From Amylostereum areolatum (lineage: Eukaryota > Basidiomycota > Agaricomycetes > Russulales > Stereaceae): a stretch of DNA of 64,000 nucleotides. Below the pieces are notes generated by a model. The model searched no databases. It had not been told where the DNA came from and saw only the letters and a program-made list of their open reading frames with translations. The stretch covers positions 558,001 through 622,000 of the forward strand of contig SAXG01000018.1 in assembly GCA_012932865.1 (NCBI GenBank), read 5' to 3'. Below, one piece after another: positions 46,445 to 57,904 of the stretch. Each line of letters starts with the position of its first letter. Position 1 is the first letter of the stretch. Both the position numbers and the translations under genes were made by a program.

Positions 46445-47582
46445 ATGGCGCGTCTTGGCTTCGTCACCTATGCCGTTACCCTCGTCCTTTCTTGTGGTAT
46501 CTTCACGGCTGTCCCTGCAAACGCTGGGAAAGTGGGGCTCGCTTGGTCAACAAATAACCCTCAGTACAGCACCGTGTCCAAGTTCATTACCCCGGAATTG
46601 AGTTTGTGAGTGCTCGTTCCAGGCTCGTTCCAAACTCGTTGTGTCCATGACTCAACGATTAACAAACCTAGCTATTACAACTGGGATTATCATCTTGCCT
46701 CCGGTCAAACCACTGGCGGATTATCCTACGCACCGATGCTCTGGGGTAACAAAGACCTCGCTGCATTCAAAAGCACCGTGGTGTCTGGGTTTGCCAGATA
46801 CGCCCTTGGGTTTAATGAGTACGTGATGGTGGCGGCTGCGAGCACCATGTCCACTCGTCTAATGGCATGATTATCATCAATCACGCAGGCCAGATCTCGC
46901 CGGGCAAGCCAATCTCTCCCCTGGCGATGCCGCAAACCTATGGAAACAGTACTTGGAACGGCTTCGCAGTCAAGGATATAGACTCATATCACCCGCAACT
47001 ACCACGGGAACAGGGTGGTTGACGAACTTCAACACCGCTTGCGCGGGAGGATGCAATGTGCGTGCAGGTTTACTTTTCATCTCATTTGACACTGATATTG
47101 AGGTTATTGCTCATCAGTACGATGCCATCGCCGTGCACGCATATGCTGCGGATACAACCACTTTTGAGGGCATTGTCTCTGCTTACCGCACGTTTGGAAA
47201 GAACGTTTGGGTGACGGAATTCGCATGTCAGGTACACTCCTAGTCAGACCCTCGTAGTTGTTTTTCTGCTGAAGGTCCGCGCTTCGTATCTACAGGACTA
47301 CTCCGGTGCCGGGAAAGTGTGTACTCAGGCTGAGACCTCCTCATTCATGGCCGCTACGACCAGCTGGATGCAGGAGCAAAGCTGGATTACGGCCTACTTT
47401 TGGTTTGGTACGTCGCACATCGTTTGTTGATCTTAGGGCCCAGACTTTGAACACTTTACACTTGTCTAGCTCCCATGACTCCTACCCAACTCTCCGCGAT
47501 CGGAGTCAACCCAACGAATGCACTTGTTGCGGATGGTGGCGTGTCTCTTACTGCTCTTGGCCAACAATACATCAAGACCTGA
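46445..47582 (+). CDS. Secreted GH128 beta-1,3-glucanase-like protein
   Basis: Start MARLGFVTYAVTLVLS, a signal peptide cleaved near PANAGK. About six exons. The glycoside hydrolase 128 marks are KVGLAWSTNN, FYYNWDYHLASGQ, and YAPMLWGNKD. The acid/base Glu is in YALGFNEPDLAGQANLS and the nucleophile Glu is in NVWVTEFACQDYSG; QEQSWITAYFWF closes the fold. The intron after GFNE (GTACGTGATG...AATCACGCAG) restores the FNEPD string. About 260 aa, the usual length of the single-domain secreted form. GH128 enzymes cut or remodel wall beta-1,3-glucan and are abundant in mushrooms during fruiting. It ends TGA at 47580-47582. Confidence 0.9.
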
Positions 47583-48773
47583 ATAGGCTGGGGTATACGT
47601 GCGACTGTAAATTGGAGGCACCGCGTACTAGCGCGTAGTTCCCGTGCTCAGAAGACATTCCGAGTACTTACAAGGCATCGTGCATCGGCCTTTTGTTATC
47701 AATGTCGTAGTTTATTGGTTAGGGAACGTGCTGCGAATTTTCGAACGAATACACTGTACAGTAACACCCTGGCATCGACAATGTGATTTTAAATTGATTG
47801 CATCGCTTTGGGCAAATCATAAGTAAGAAGCGGGCGTGAACGGGCCGACTGGCCCCGTACAATGCTTCCTTCCTAATATAGACATTTGCCTCCTTCTTTA
47901 GGACAGTCGCCACGTCACATTGTTCAGCCATTGGTGCCCCATTCAGCCCTTCGTAAGGCCTTCAAATTTGGTCGCATGACAACGGAGGAGCTCATCGTGA
48001 CCTTATTCCAGGAAGCTCGCTGCCTCATTAATCCTAAATTATGGAAGTTTTCACTAGCAGATTCACAGCAGATTTTCCTGGGATCCCCACCAAGAATAAC
48101 GACGTTGACCTCTAGATCCTAGATGAAAGGCCCTCTTTGTCTGTTTTGTATTTTCTGAATGAAGCGGCGGTCACCCTTGCCGCTTGTCTTCGGCAGACAT
48201 CTCAGCTCGAGCGAGTGGGTAATCAGGCGGCCGACATGACGACAAAGGGCATACTGGCATGGCATGTTGGCCACATCTGCCCCGCAATAGGTCCTATTTT
48301 ATCGCATCAAACATTTCTAATATCCAAAGCATTGCATAGGACCCTGTGAACGGGCCGTCAATCTCGTCCAGTTTGAACCTGGGGCCAGCTCATGCACGCT
48401 CGTTCGAGAAACAAACGGCAGGTGCGGCTAGATGGATCGGATCCGGCCGCGTGCACCGGTCCGAGGTTTCGGTGTTTCCCAATCACTTCCAAACACATTC
48501 GCCCGACTCTGCTTTTTGCACGCGTAATCCCCTGCGAAAACACTGTTAACGCACAACCATCCCAGCATCACTAGCTTGTTTCTCTGTTCGTTCTATCGCC
48601 TCCTTATTTATCTGCCACAAGCCAAGGCTTCGCACCCCCTCCCCCCCTCCGCACACTTTCTTTCTATCCACTCAGTCACATCGCATCAAACATTGGAAGC
48701 TTTGTAGGTAGTTCACATTACCTGAACTCCCTACTGCGTCTAACTAAGACACAGCAGATTAGTGACTGATCTC
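47583..48773. other. Intergenic region
   Basis: About 1.2 kb without a supported gene. A weak RNase-H-like string (ERVGNQAADMTTKG) in the frame at 48137-48349 is too short to call a retroelement remnant. The 100 bp before 48774 are the likely leader of the next gene. Confidence 0.35.
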
Positions 48774-49551
48774 ATGCCACCTTCACTGAACGAAATCACA
48801 TACAACAACCTGAGGGGGCGCATGAAGATGATGCGGCTGACAACCGCCGATTTTCAGAACGATATCATGAAGGTTTATGTGAGTGTATATCACCCTTCTT
48901 CTTTCCGACCAAGTCCGGCTTATCGTCTCGTAGATATGCTATCCCCCAGTCTGGAAGATTGCGATGGCTACCGTGTTCAGTAAATGCGTTGGGTGCTGCG
49001 AAGCCCGAGTAAATGGTCCAGCTCGATGGCTGAACCATGTAATTACTCCAGCCCATCTCCTGCGCATGCCATGGGAGGTTCTTCGCTTCTTGTTAATATT
49101 CCGACCCAGCTCTGAGTATGTGACATACATCTGCCATGGACGACACTATCTAACTTGCGCCTTTAGGACCCAGGGTCAAGAAAATATATACCCTGTCGCA
49201 AAGATACGCGAGGGTTCCCTGTGGTTCGCTGGAGAGGCATACCAAAACCGGGAGTTTTTGGCAGCTTCGATATATCAGTCCCCTTTCAACTTCACGCCGC
49301 TGTTAAATAACAGCTCATACTCCGAGTTGGCCAATGCTCTTGGCCCATCGCCGTCGACTCGGACACTTGCTTCGGCGCGATCTCCGGATGCAGCAGATGA
49401 AGACTGGGATGCATATCCGTCATACGAAGTTCCCAACGCCTACCGTGTTGAGGATGCGTTTGGAATCTACCGTCTTCCCTCAGAACTGAATCCGGATACT
49501 ATAATTGGGGGTGTTAGTTTCGAGGAAATGGAGGCCACCCTATACCATTGA
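48774..49551 (+). CDS. Degenerate C2H2-finger-like protein with LANALGP motif (member D)
   Basis: Start MPPSLNEITYNNLRGRMK, exon 1 ending before GTGAGTGTATATC (about 48880). Next comes an exon carrying KCVGCCEARVNGPARWLNH and ITPAH, that is C-x2-C then H-x5-H with 13 residues between, a looser version of the finger in the gene at 43569-45255. Further splicing near 49080 and 49170 leads to NIYPVAKIREGSLWFAGEA and the shared block NSSYSELANALGPSPSTR. The end is acidic and Tyr-rich (DEDWDAYPSYEVPNAY) and stops at 49551. Shorter than member C (about 200 aa). Not all introns are fixed; it may be partly decayed. Confidence 0.45.
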
Positions 49552-49929
49552 ACAGACCGTCTTCTTCTTTTCTTTTTTGGGCCATTTTTGTTTCGGGGCG
49601 TCCTGGCTTCTCTATGTCACTTCTACCTATGTCACTTCTACCTACCACACGCTACTCGAATGTCCCGCTCCCCTCTGTTGTGTTTCCTTGTCCCCGTAAT
49701 TTTCCTGTCTCATCACCCCCCCTCTGGGATCTTGCATTGTCAGTAGTATCCATCTCATTATTGTATTTACGACATCCTGTAGCCCCCGTACCAATGCTTT
49801 CATGAACGTCATCATCTTGCCTTACTAGTGCTTTGGATATACCAATCAATTTTTTCGTCGACAGGCGTTCCGTCCAGAAAAAGCATCGGGTAACTACTGC
49901 CTAGATTGTACTGTTCGTTCAAAGACCTA
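49552..49929. other. Intergenic, convergent 3' ends
   Basis: Two copies of CTATGTCACTTCTAC stand in tandem near 49611-49640. Otherwise nothing is seen. It should hold the 3' untranslated regions of both neighbours. Confidence 0.4.
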
Positions 49930-51379
49930 TTAGTTGTCGTACTCGTAGAACCCCTTCCCATTCTTCTTTCCGTACCAACCTGCATCGACCATACGCTCTA
50001 AAAGCACAGAAGGTCGATATTTCGAGTCCCCAGTGCCGTTGTACAATGTTTGCTGGATGGCGAGACACGTGTCGAGGCCAATGCTAGGCAAGGGAAGATA
50101 ATTAGTGACACCCAACGGTGCGAAGGAATGTGCCTCACAAGTCCGCTATGCGTAGTATGCGTGCTCAATAAATGACAGACATTAATGAAGCTTCAGATGA
50201 CGTACCTAGCTGTAGGGGCCCCATTGGATGTGCCATGCCAAGCTTCAAAGTCGTGTCGATATCGTCTCGTGTAGCAATACCCTACCCGGCGGTCAGCGAA
50301 CAAACAAGACGGCGAGTTGACGAATCTACGGATACCTTTTCAAGGTGCATGATGGCCTGGGCACATGCGTGATATGAGCAAAGATAATGACCTTGAGAGT
50401 TCAAAAGGAGGGCACCTCGTTGATAAACGGCATTAAGAGTGCGTTGCTGACGAAACCCGGGACATCACGCGATTCCGTGACTGTCTTTCCGCATGCAATC
50501 GCGAACGCTCGTGCCCGTGACAAGGTATCTGGAGAGGTTTGAAGACCGGGGATGATCTCAACAAGTTTCTACAGAGGGGACCGGGGTTTCGAGATTTTGC
50601 ATGCGAGGTGAAGGACGGAGATGGAGTAACGTGGTAGCAATCGTTGAGTGCTCGTGTTTGCGACCATAACGCGTAACGCACCATCACAGGAACCGGGTTG
50701 AAAAAGTGTAACCCTAGGCAAAATACCGAGCGGTCAGTGACTCAGTCTTTCAAGAAACGCGTCAGAGCTGCACACGCACCAACGACTCTCCCCGCGCTAC
50801 GCTTGCCCTCCTCGCTCGCGGCAGATATGCCCTTCTGTACCGCAACGGCTGCAATCTTTGTGATAGAGATCGAAGATGTATTACTTGCCAGTATTGTGTC
50901 CTGAGGGAACTCTTGTGACAGCTCGGTGAAGATGGCCTGTTTCAAAGGAAACGACTCTGACACTGCCTACCACAAACGCATGCGCGATGTTGAGCTTTCT
51001 GGAGACGCAGATGTAACATAACTAACCTCAATAACCATATCTACATCCCTCACGCCTTTCAAACCCTTCTCCGGCCCGATGACGCTGATACGCTCGCGGG
51101 CCTCCTTTGCGTCAAGGTCTGAGATTTTGCCCTTCGCGACGTCCTTGGCCAGCAACTTGTCCATGAGCGACAGGCCCTTTTGAATCTGTTCGTGCGAGCG
51201 GTCGTGGAGAAGTACCGGAACCTTAGCACGTAAAGCAGAGACATAGGCAATGCCCAATCCTATATGGCATCCGGAACGCATTTCTCGGTCAGCCTTGCGC
51301 CGTCAGGTTGCGGACGCGACGCACCCATTTGTCCTGCGCCGAGGACTCCAATCTGCTTTATACCATGTGCAATAGACAT
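49930..51379 (-). CDS. 3-hydroxyacyl-CoA dehydrogenase
   Basis: NAD-dependent oxidation of 3-hydroxyacyl-CoA (beta-oxidation, or 3-hydroxybutyryl-CoA). Start at 51379-51377, MSIAHGIKQIGVLGAGQMG; an intron splits the nucleotide-binding loop and its removal gives GAGQMGLGIAYVSALRAKV. The family marks are in order: VDMVIE, then EFPQDTILASNTSSISITKI. The catalytic His region is LHFFNPVPVM, followed by KTVTESRDVPGFVSNALLM and HPMGPLQ. C-terminal DAGWYGKKNGKGFYEYDN ends the protein. About 310 aa in several exons. GLDTCLAIQQTLYN belongs to the C-terminal dimer domain. No peroxisomal SKL end; a mitochondrial or cytosolic place is likely. Confidence 0.9.
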
Positions 51380-51672
51380 TCTTTCCTGTCAAATGTATAA
51401 GTCAGTAGGTGAGGTGCTCGTTTAGGCAGTCGACCAGTCGACCACTGCTCAGCGAACTCGGAAGCATGTAAAATCACATGCTAAGCCTCCTCGTCTCGGC
51501 CCGTAGGGCCGGGTGGTTTTTACACGAGTTAAAAACGTTAGCTTGAAGCGCTGAAGCTGAAGACGAAGTGGTAGCTGCAGTAAACGGACCAGCTCAACAA
51601 ACTTCGGGATATATAATGAGGGAAAATATAGACCGAACAAACTCGACAGGAGCGCCTCAAATTCATATACGT

Positions 51673-53037
51673 TTAGTACCCAGGCTGCAACTTCCTTTCC
51701 TGATTGAGAATGCTGTCGACCGCGCCCACTACCGTCTCTTATCCGATGTAGTCCCTCAAACCAAGCAGCCTCTCTGCTGCGCTCGTATCAAACCTCGAGA
51801 ACATTATCCCCTTGGTTTCGTCGTCCGCACTGTCGTCGACAACGGGCAGACGATCAGCCAGTTCCGGACGAACCGCGTGCAGATATTTTGTGGCCTCCGC
51901 CCACGTAAAATTCCCCCCGTTGAGGATGATACGTTTGCGCTCCTGCGCGGGGGGAGTCTTGAGCGCGAGAACGTGTCCGCGTGCGACATCCAAAACATTC
52001 ACGAAGGCGGTCGTGAGCCCAACTGGAGGGGGTGTGCGCCCTCTCTCGGCCTTGGGGTCAATCAAGGTGTAGACGAACCCGTTCGTGCCGTTACATAACG
52101 GGTCCCTCAATAATCTGGCCGCTACCGGTGGGGCCGTAGACGAACGATGGGTCGATGGGTGGACTGAAATGTCCGGGTAAGAAGATAAGTAAATGGCAGG
52201 AACGGTTGGTATTGGACTCGCTGGTGGTGAGATCAACATCACGGTGCGTCATGGCGAAGTCCCAGGCAGCTTTCTCTGCCAAACTTTTTGCGGTAGCGTA
52301 GACGTCGCTGGGGGTGGCATCGGGCTTGGTTGCGCTCTCATAAGATGCCCAATTGTCATCTGACTATTTCAGTACGGAGAGAGCGTGAGGTTTCCTCGAC
52401 TGCGAACCTTTTTCCGTGAACACACGGTCCTCACGTAGTTGCTGCATGCCCAGTATGCTAATGAGACTCGCTGTAACGACGAACTTCTTGACCCCAGCTA
52501 TATATCCAGCGGTCAAAATACGAGATGTTCCATCGATAGCCCCCTAAAGAAACAGATTAGACAGCGCCGCTGTGGGATATTTGGACGGCGCCATCTACCT
52601 TCAACGACTGCTCTGTCGTCGCTCCCCCAAACGGCGATGCAACGTGAATGATAGCGTCCACGCCTAATATCACACTTTGATCTCAGATGTGGCTCGTCAG
52701 TAGGGAAACTCAACGAACCTTCGACTACGTCTGTAAAGTCCGAGGTGGTAATGTCATCGATGATTGTTACCTCGAATTTATTGCCGTGGGAGGCGTAATT
52801 CTTCTGGAGCTGGGCAGCCTTCGAGGAGCGCGCAGTCCTGTGGGATCCGGTCTTAGCCGATACTGATATGTTTGAGGGACAACGCCATACCCGCGAACTT
52901 TGTATCCATCCTTGAGGAGACGGTCAACGACGTTGGAACCAATAAAGCCTGTCGCGCCGGTAACCTGCAGGCGTGTGATCAAAGAGCCTTTCAAACGGGA
53001 AGAGAGTTTGATATACAAGGACAAGATTGTAAGACAT
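51673..53037 (-). CDS. NAD(P)-dependent epimerase/SDR (ketoreductase type), probably disrupted
   Basis: Extended SDR of the dihydroflavonol/cinnamoyl-CoA-reductase-like group. Start at 53037-53035 (MSYNLVL). An intron GTATATC...CTGCAG gives VTGATGFIGSNVVDRLLKDG with the GxxGxxG loop. Next come ARSSKAAQLQKNYASHGN, VDAIIHVASPFGG, VKKFVVTASLIS, and the catalytic SDVYATAKSLAEKAAW (Y-x3-K). After DVDLTT the conserved FVYGPTGSGQIIEG lies in a different frame from both LTT and the following NGTNGFVYTLI, with no usable splice sites. The frame then runs DVARGHVLALK to LLGLRDYIG, where TAA at 51741-51739 stops it. The same frame continues ETVVGAVDSILNQER, a normal family tail, to the next stop at 51675-51673. 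It may be a young pseudogene, or sequence errors. Confidence 0.65.
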
Positions 53038-54193
53038 GTCAGTGGTGTGTAGGACTCAAATGGTGGTGCTGTGGTGAGGATGGTTGTGGTTGGGAACCAA
53101 AAGATTAATAAGCGCCGTGTTCTATCCTGGATCCTTTATACGCATGTCAAGGCACTGAGAGCAGGAATTGGGCTGGAATAATAAGACAAGATGAGCGATA
53201 AATAAATCATAGGGCCGAAACGAGAGCTGGTGAGGGCCGTGAGGCTGACTGCCAGTTCAAAGCAGGAAGAGCTATCACCGACGTCGACATAAGTATTTCG
53301 ATAGTAACGCCGATGCGCAGAGAATCGACCCGGCTACAGTCTAAGCCAAGCAACGTAAAAGAGACATGTCAACGCGTTTGTGTTTGGCATGTGTACTTGT
53401 GCTGTACAGTGCACTGCGCGGGCCGTCTGCGAACAAGTACTTACTATTTCAGAAGCCAACCAGAAGCCCAGCACGAGTATTCCGTTGATCACGATGCGAC
53501 TGCGGGATGCTGTGTCCAGGTATCTGGAAGCGAACACCGTAGCGGAAGGAAGAAGCACATCCTGGAGGACCTGAGGCACTACTTACGAAGCTTAAAGCTT
53601 GAAGGAACTGAACTTGGAGGAAACGATGTCGGACAGAGTGGCTGTGGTGAAGGTGTCCAGCAAATGCCGGATGACGCGCTTTGTCAGGCTTTGTCGCCCA
53701 ATCGAACTCGCCATTTCCAGCCTCCAGGCTCCTTGTCGCCTGGAGCACCGCCATCTCCCAGAATCTATTGTTCTTCTGAACTTCTTCAGAGAGAATCTGG
53801 TGATCGAACGAAAGAACTTGGGGAAGAACAAAGCGCAAGGCTGAACACGAGGACACTGCGTGGGCCGTCAATGCGGCAGCGCTTGAGCTTCCACGGACCA
53901 CAACCAAGGGGCTGTTCCCAACCTTGTTTTTCCTTGCCCATCAACTCAGTCCGTCTCGCTATAAATTCCATTCTCTGACCGCTTGTAATATGCATCACTC
54001 ATCCCCCCCTTTGCTATCGGGATATCCCTATCGACCGCGACATCATATCCGGAAGTGGAACCGACAAGGTGCGTACGTTGCACTCAAGTTCGGGATATGC
54101 TCAAGATTTCTAACTCACTTTCCTGTTCATAGACCGAGAAACCTCAGCGCTCCTCGCAACTTTACTCTTTGCCCATCGTACCAACGGAAGGCC
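53038..54193. other. Intergenic, possible small minus-strand gene
   Basis: A minus-strand stretch at 53579-53440 reads VLQDVLLPSATVFASRYLD and SRIVINGILVLGFWLASEI, membrane-like, ending at a GTAAGT donor. An upstream piece starts MASSIGRQSLTKRVI at 53717. A small membrane protein is possible but I could not close a gene model. The plus-strand open frame from 53924 precedes the LRR-like gene and may include its first exon. Confidence 0.3.
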
Positions 54194-55666
54194 ATGACCA
54201 CATTTTCCTTCAAGAGGTCGCACCGTCCCGATAAAACGATCGAGGTTGATTTGGGCGCCGAAAATCTGGATTATATCATCGCCAAATTGCCACACACGAC
54301 CTCTCTGACCACGACAAGTAGCAGAGTGGCCGCGGTGGTCCAGCAATTCAAACTCCCTATGCACCACCTGACTTTTCTCGATATTCGTTCCACGGAACCC
54401 CGTCCTGGCCCAGGGGATCCTCCCGATTTCCTCTATCTACCTGAGGATACATTTGGTGGAATGGCGCCTCTTCTCGACACGCTCCACCTAGGACGGTGTT
54501 TGCTCTCGTGGAACGCTCCTATACTTCAAAACCTCACTTTTTTGATGCTTAGCCATGACCATCCCTCTCGGCCATACTATCCGCCAACCCCCCATGACTT
54601 CTATGTAGGCTTGGAACAGATGCAGTCACTGGAAGAGCTTCATCTCTCTTACTGCCTACCTCGTGCCGGTGGCATTCACCTCTCTCGACGAGCTCACCTT
54701 GCTCCCGGACTGCACACCCTGTCTGTGTGCGGGTCGGTCAGCGATGCCTATGATCTGTTGAGGAACCTGGCCGTCCCCCAAGGAGCAGTTATCGATATTC
54801 GATGCAACGGGGATATCAAATATATTCGACCCCTCTTGGAGAGCGTCGTCAATCACAATTCAAAGTACAAGATCATCCGGAGTCCCTACTTGACCAAGCT
54901 CATCATCGAAGCGGATTTGGAGCCTTTCAACCACAATGCCAGTTACCCCATCGCACTGGGAATCTTGGGGGACTGGGATGCGGCCGAACCTTCAGAATGT
55001 CCATTTATGTTCTACTACGAGGGCGATGACACGAGGCAGACGAAGGCGGCGTCAATTACCGTCCTGGAAACGGCCGCGCGCCTTCATCAGTTCCAAAGGA
55101 TCACCGACTTGCACCTACTGGCAGAGAGCGACTTCCAGCCTGTACGCTCTTGGCCCGAACTGTTCGCGCCTGGTTGGGCTCAACATGTCAAGGACATCAA
55201 GCTCGTTAATAGGGTTGGCCCCAGGTGCATTTGGGAGATCCTTGGGCCCCCGCCGCCATCCGCCCACATCAGGTCTCCTGTGCTTTTCCCCAAGCTCAGG
55301 GAACTGCATCTCAGCGACATTGCTTTTTGGAGGCCAGATGCTCGTGCCGGATCCAACAATACGGCAGAGCGTGCAGAACTTCTGCCGGCCTTGGAAAGGT
55401 ATTCGAGTCTCGGACGGAGGCTGAATGCTATCGTCATCAGGAACTGCGAATGCCGGTGGCTTTGGATTAACGATATCTTGCGCTGGGCCCCGGTGAAGTG
55501 GGACCGTGTGCAATGCTCAGAGAGGCTTTCGATGGAACGACACAGGGTGCCGCTCCCAAACAACGGTGTGGTCCCCGAGGACAACTATCACGCCCTATAC
55601 GATCAATCCGTTCCTCGTTTCTCGTTGGAGGTGATAAAGAAAGCCCCCTCCGAGCCCTGGCCCTGA
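54194..55666 (+). CDS. LRR-like protein of the mushroom F-box-associated type
   Basis: One long exon from ATG 54194 (MTTFSFKRSHRPDKTIEVD), 490 aa. Repeats of leucine-rich type recur: PMHHLTFLDIRSTE, LLDTLHLGRCLLSW, QSLEELHLSYCLPR, LHTLSVCGSVSDAYDLL, ITDLHLLAESDFQ, and FPKLRELHLSDIAFW. This is the C-terminal architecture of the many mushroom F-box/LRR proteins. No F-box is visible in this exon. The open frame extends upstream to 53924, and a 64-nt GT-AG stretch at about 54071-54134 suggests an upstream exon. The first part of the gene may therefore be missed or lost. Function as a ubiquitin-ligase adaptor is inferred only from this resemblance. Confidence 0.65.
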   Translation: MTTFSFKRSHRPDKTIEVDLGAENLDYIIAKLPHTTSLTTTSSRVAAVVQQFKLPMHHLTFLDIRSTEPRPGPGDPPDFLYLPEDTFGGMAPLLDTLHLGRCLLSWNAPILQNLTFLMLSHDHPSRPYYPPTPHDFYVGLEQMQSLEELHLSYCLPRAGGIHLSRRAHLAPGLHTLSVCGSVSDAYDLLRNLAVPQGAVIDIRCNGDIKYIRPLLESVVNHNSKYKIIRSPYLTKLIIEADLEPFNHNASYPIALGILGDWDAAEPSECPFMFYYEGDDTRQTKAASITVLETAARLHQFQRITDLHLLAESDFQPVRSWPELFAPGWAQHVKDIKLVNRVGPRCIWEILGPPPPSAHIRSPVLFPKLRELHLSDIAFWRPDARAGSNNTAERAELLPALERYSSLGRRLNAIVIRNCECRWLWINDILRWAPVKWDRVQCSERLSMERHRVPLPNNGVVPEDNYHALYDQSVPRFSLEVIKKAPSEPWP

Positions 55667-56101
55667 TGTCCGTTTGTCCTAACCAAGAAGCTAGTAGGAT
55701 TGCCGTGTTCACTGTTCAGTAACTTCATAGTATGCCACCAAGGACCAGCCAGTTGTACGTTCTCCGTCCCCCGTTGTGTAAACTGTCGTTATCTCTTGAA
55801 TTCATGGCGACTGAAGCCAGCCAAGGTTCGCTCGGCTGCTTGTGTAGTATGTACTTACTTGCTTAGTTATATCAATGAATCGTATAGCATGACGTGACCG
55901 GAAATCAAAGCAGCCGACAGGATGGTCAGGGGCCGACAAATGACGTCGACATCGACGTCGCAGGTCAATTCGGCCCCATCGACGTTTTGCATTCCCAGTT
56001 TCCGCTCATCCATGGATTCTACTAATCACAGGACCGTCCCCGCTCGCCCAGAACTCCTGCAGCATTCGATTGAGCTGGTTTTTGTCTCAAAGTCTTAGAC
56101 G
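55667..56101. other. Intergenic promoter region
   Basis: Holds the 3' end of the LRR-like gene and the promoter of the carrier gene. The string GACGTCGACATCGACGTC at about 55945-55962 is a near-palindrome rich in GACGTC, and may be a CRE-like (CREB/ATF-type) site. I see no gene. Confidence 0.4.
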
Positions 56102-57583
56102 ATGACCTCGACCTTGTCCCCGCTCACGCAGGCGGTGACCGGGGCACTCGGCTCCGCATCCGCCAACGCGCTCGCATATCCTCTCGACCTGACCACCACC
56201 CGCCTTCAGACCACAAAATCTCGCAAACTCCACGGTACGTCCTCTCCCAATCCTCCCGAAAACCTGGTTCTAAAGCGTTGGGGCGCGAACAGGCCTTCAA
56301 GGAGCTGTACGTGTGCTTCGGGATGTTGTACAGAAACATGGCATCGGCGCCCTCTACGATGGTTTGGGTTCAGACACGGCCTCGACGATATTATCCAAGT
56401 CCGTTTGTCTTCCATTCTATCTGTGTTGTTGTGGCTCTGATATCAGAACATCTGTGTAGCTTCCTGTACTTCTACTTGTACACCCTTCTACGCGCCCTTG
56501 TCCTCCGCCGCGTTCATCGCCATAGTCCGGTTTCGACGGTCAGTGCCGCGAAAGCGTCAACGCTACCGCCCGCACTTTCGGTCTCACAAGAACTTGGCCT
56601 GGGCTTTCTCGCGGGCGTAACCTCTCGACTCATCGCGACTCCCCTCAGCGTCATCACCGTTCGCTTGCAAACCGAGCGCGAAGATGACGAAGACATTGTC
56701 GAGGGAACCGTGGAGAAAGTAACGTCTGGCGCCGCAAAGAAGGAGTCGGGGGTCGCCGCGGTGATGAAGGCGATATATGCGCAGGACGGAATAGCTGGAT
56801 TCTGGCGTGGTACGTTTCGTGTTTTGACCCAATGCTGCTGGCGAGTATCGAACATTGACCTTCTTGTCAGGCATTCAAAGCACGGTTATCTTGTCGTTCA
56901 ATCCGGCATTAACCTTCGCCCTCCTCCACCTTTTTCGTCGCATCACCTCCCGTATATCCAAAGCGCCAAATACCGCCACTCCAGGTCCTGTAGGATCCTT
57001 TACAGGTGCAGCGCTGGCCAACGCCGTGGGTAGGTCACTTGCTTTTTCTCTGTATACGTGTATACGTGTATATCAGTCCTCTCGCTTTTCCCCACCTTGC
57101 GCATTTCTCTTTCTCCCACATCGATTTCTCGTTCGTTCTGTCTGTTCTGATCAGATTGCTCTCCAGCCGTTACCTTTCTGTACCCACTTATCCTCGCGAA
57201 GACACGCCTTCAAATTACCCGCGCATCATCCCCGACTTTTTCGACCGATCATTCAACCCACATTCCTCTTCCACCCTCCGGGCTCAAACGCGTATGTAGT
57301 CTTCATGATGTTCCATGCTACCCTTGTTCACCGACCAAAACAGCCCACCATATCGTCAACCCTCATCGCAGCGTATTCGGGGCAAGACGGATTTCCGGGC
57401 GGATTGTACCAAGGTCTTTCCGCGCAGATCGCGAAGGGCGTGATCAGCATGGGCGTGACGATCATGGTCAAGGAACGGTGGGTGTTTCTTTTCCAGGCAA
57501 TGGCTAGAAGTTCCTGCCGACCTTCTAACTGTTGCTGTAGGATCGAGCAAGGTCTTGTCCAAGCTGTCAGGTGGTGGCGATGA
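56102..57583 (+). CDS. Peroxisomal-type mitochondrial carrier family protein (Ant1/PMP47-like)
   Basis: Three-repeat solute carrier. Start MTSTLSPLTQAVTGALG. The three carrier signatures are seen: repeat 1 ANALAYPLDLTTTRLQT, repeat 2 IATPLSVITVRLQTE, repeat 3 TFLYPLILAKTRLQI. The last appears only after removal of a long intron (from GTAGGTCAC at about 57030 to the AG at about 57167). Repeat 2's start ELGLGFLAGVTSRL and GIAGFWRGIQSTVILSFNPA, and repeat 3's GGLYQGLSAQIAKGVISMG, match the peroxisomal adenine-nucleotide transporter group, which carries ATP into peroxisomes for fatty-acid activation. Six or more exons. The last exon is short (IEQGLVQAVRWWR, stop 57581-57583). The substrate is inferred from the group. 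Confidence 0.85.
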
Positions 57584-57904
57584 CCGCAATAATGTTACTA
57601 TATCCTCTCCTTCCTGCGGGTAATGCGATATGTTTACAACCATCCGATCAGGTAAACCACAGTGCTAAAACCATAGTGAAAGAACCGGTGTCAAGGATAA
57701 CATGGTCAAGCGGTGACCCGAATGGATACCATGCCGAACAAGACAACTATGATACAACTGCATGAATGTGAGGATGAGAACGTGAAGAACGAAGTAAGAA
57801 GAGCGTGGTCAACAAGATGAAGAGATATCATATGTATATCAGTACAAGGGAAAGTTTGTCATCTGCCGTCCGACGCACGATAAACCAACTGGGCGAAAGC
57901 ATAC
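57584..57904. other. Intergenic, convergent 3' ends
   Basis: 321 bp between the carrier gene and the eIF4G gene. Nothing recognised beyond expected 3' untranslated sequence. Confidence 0.4.

Noticed and set aside
48137..48349. RNase-H-like retroelement trace (GNQAADMTTKG)
   Set aside because: A single short string with no other reverse-transcriptase, integrase or LTR sign nearby.
53440..53579. Possible PMP3-like small membrane protein on the minus strand
   Set aside because: Only a loose LLPxxxVF and INxxLxLG resemblance; no closing gene model and no HALYV-type end.
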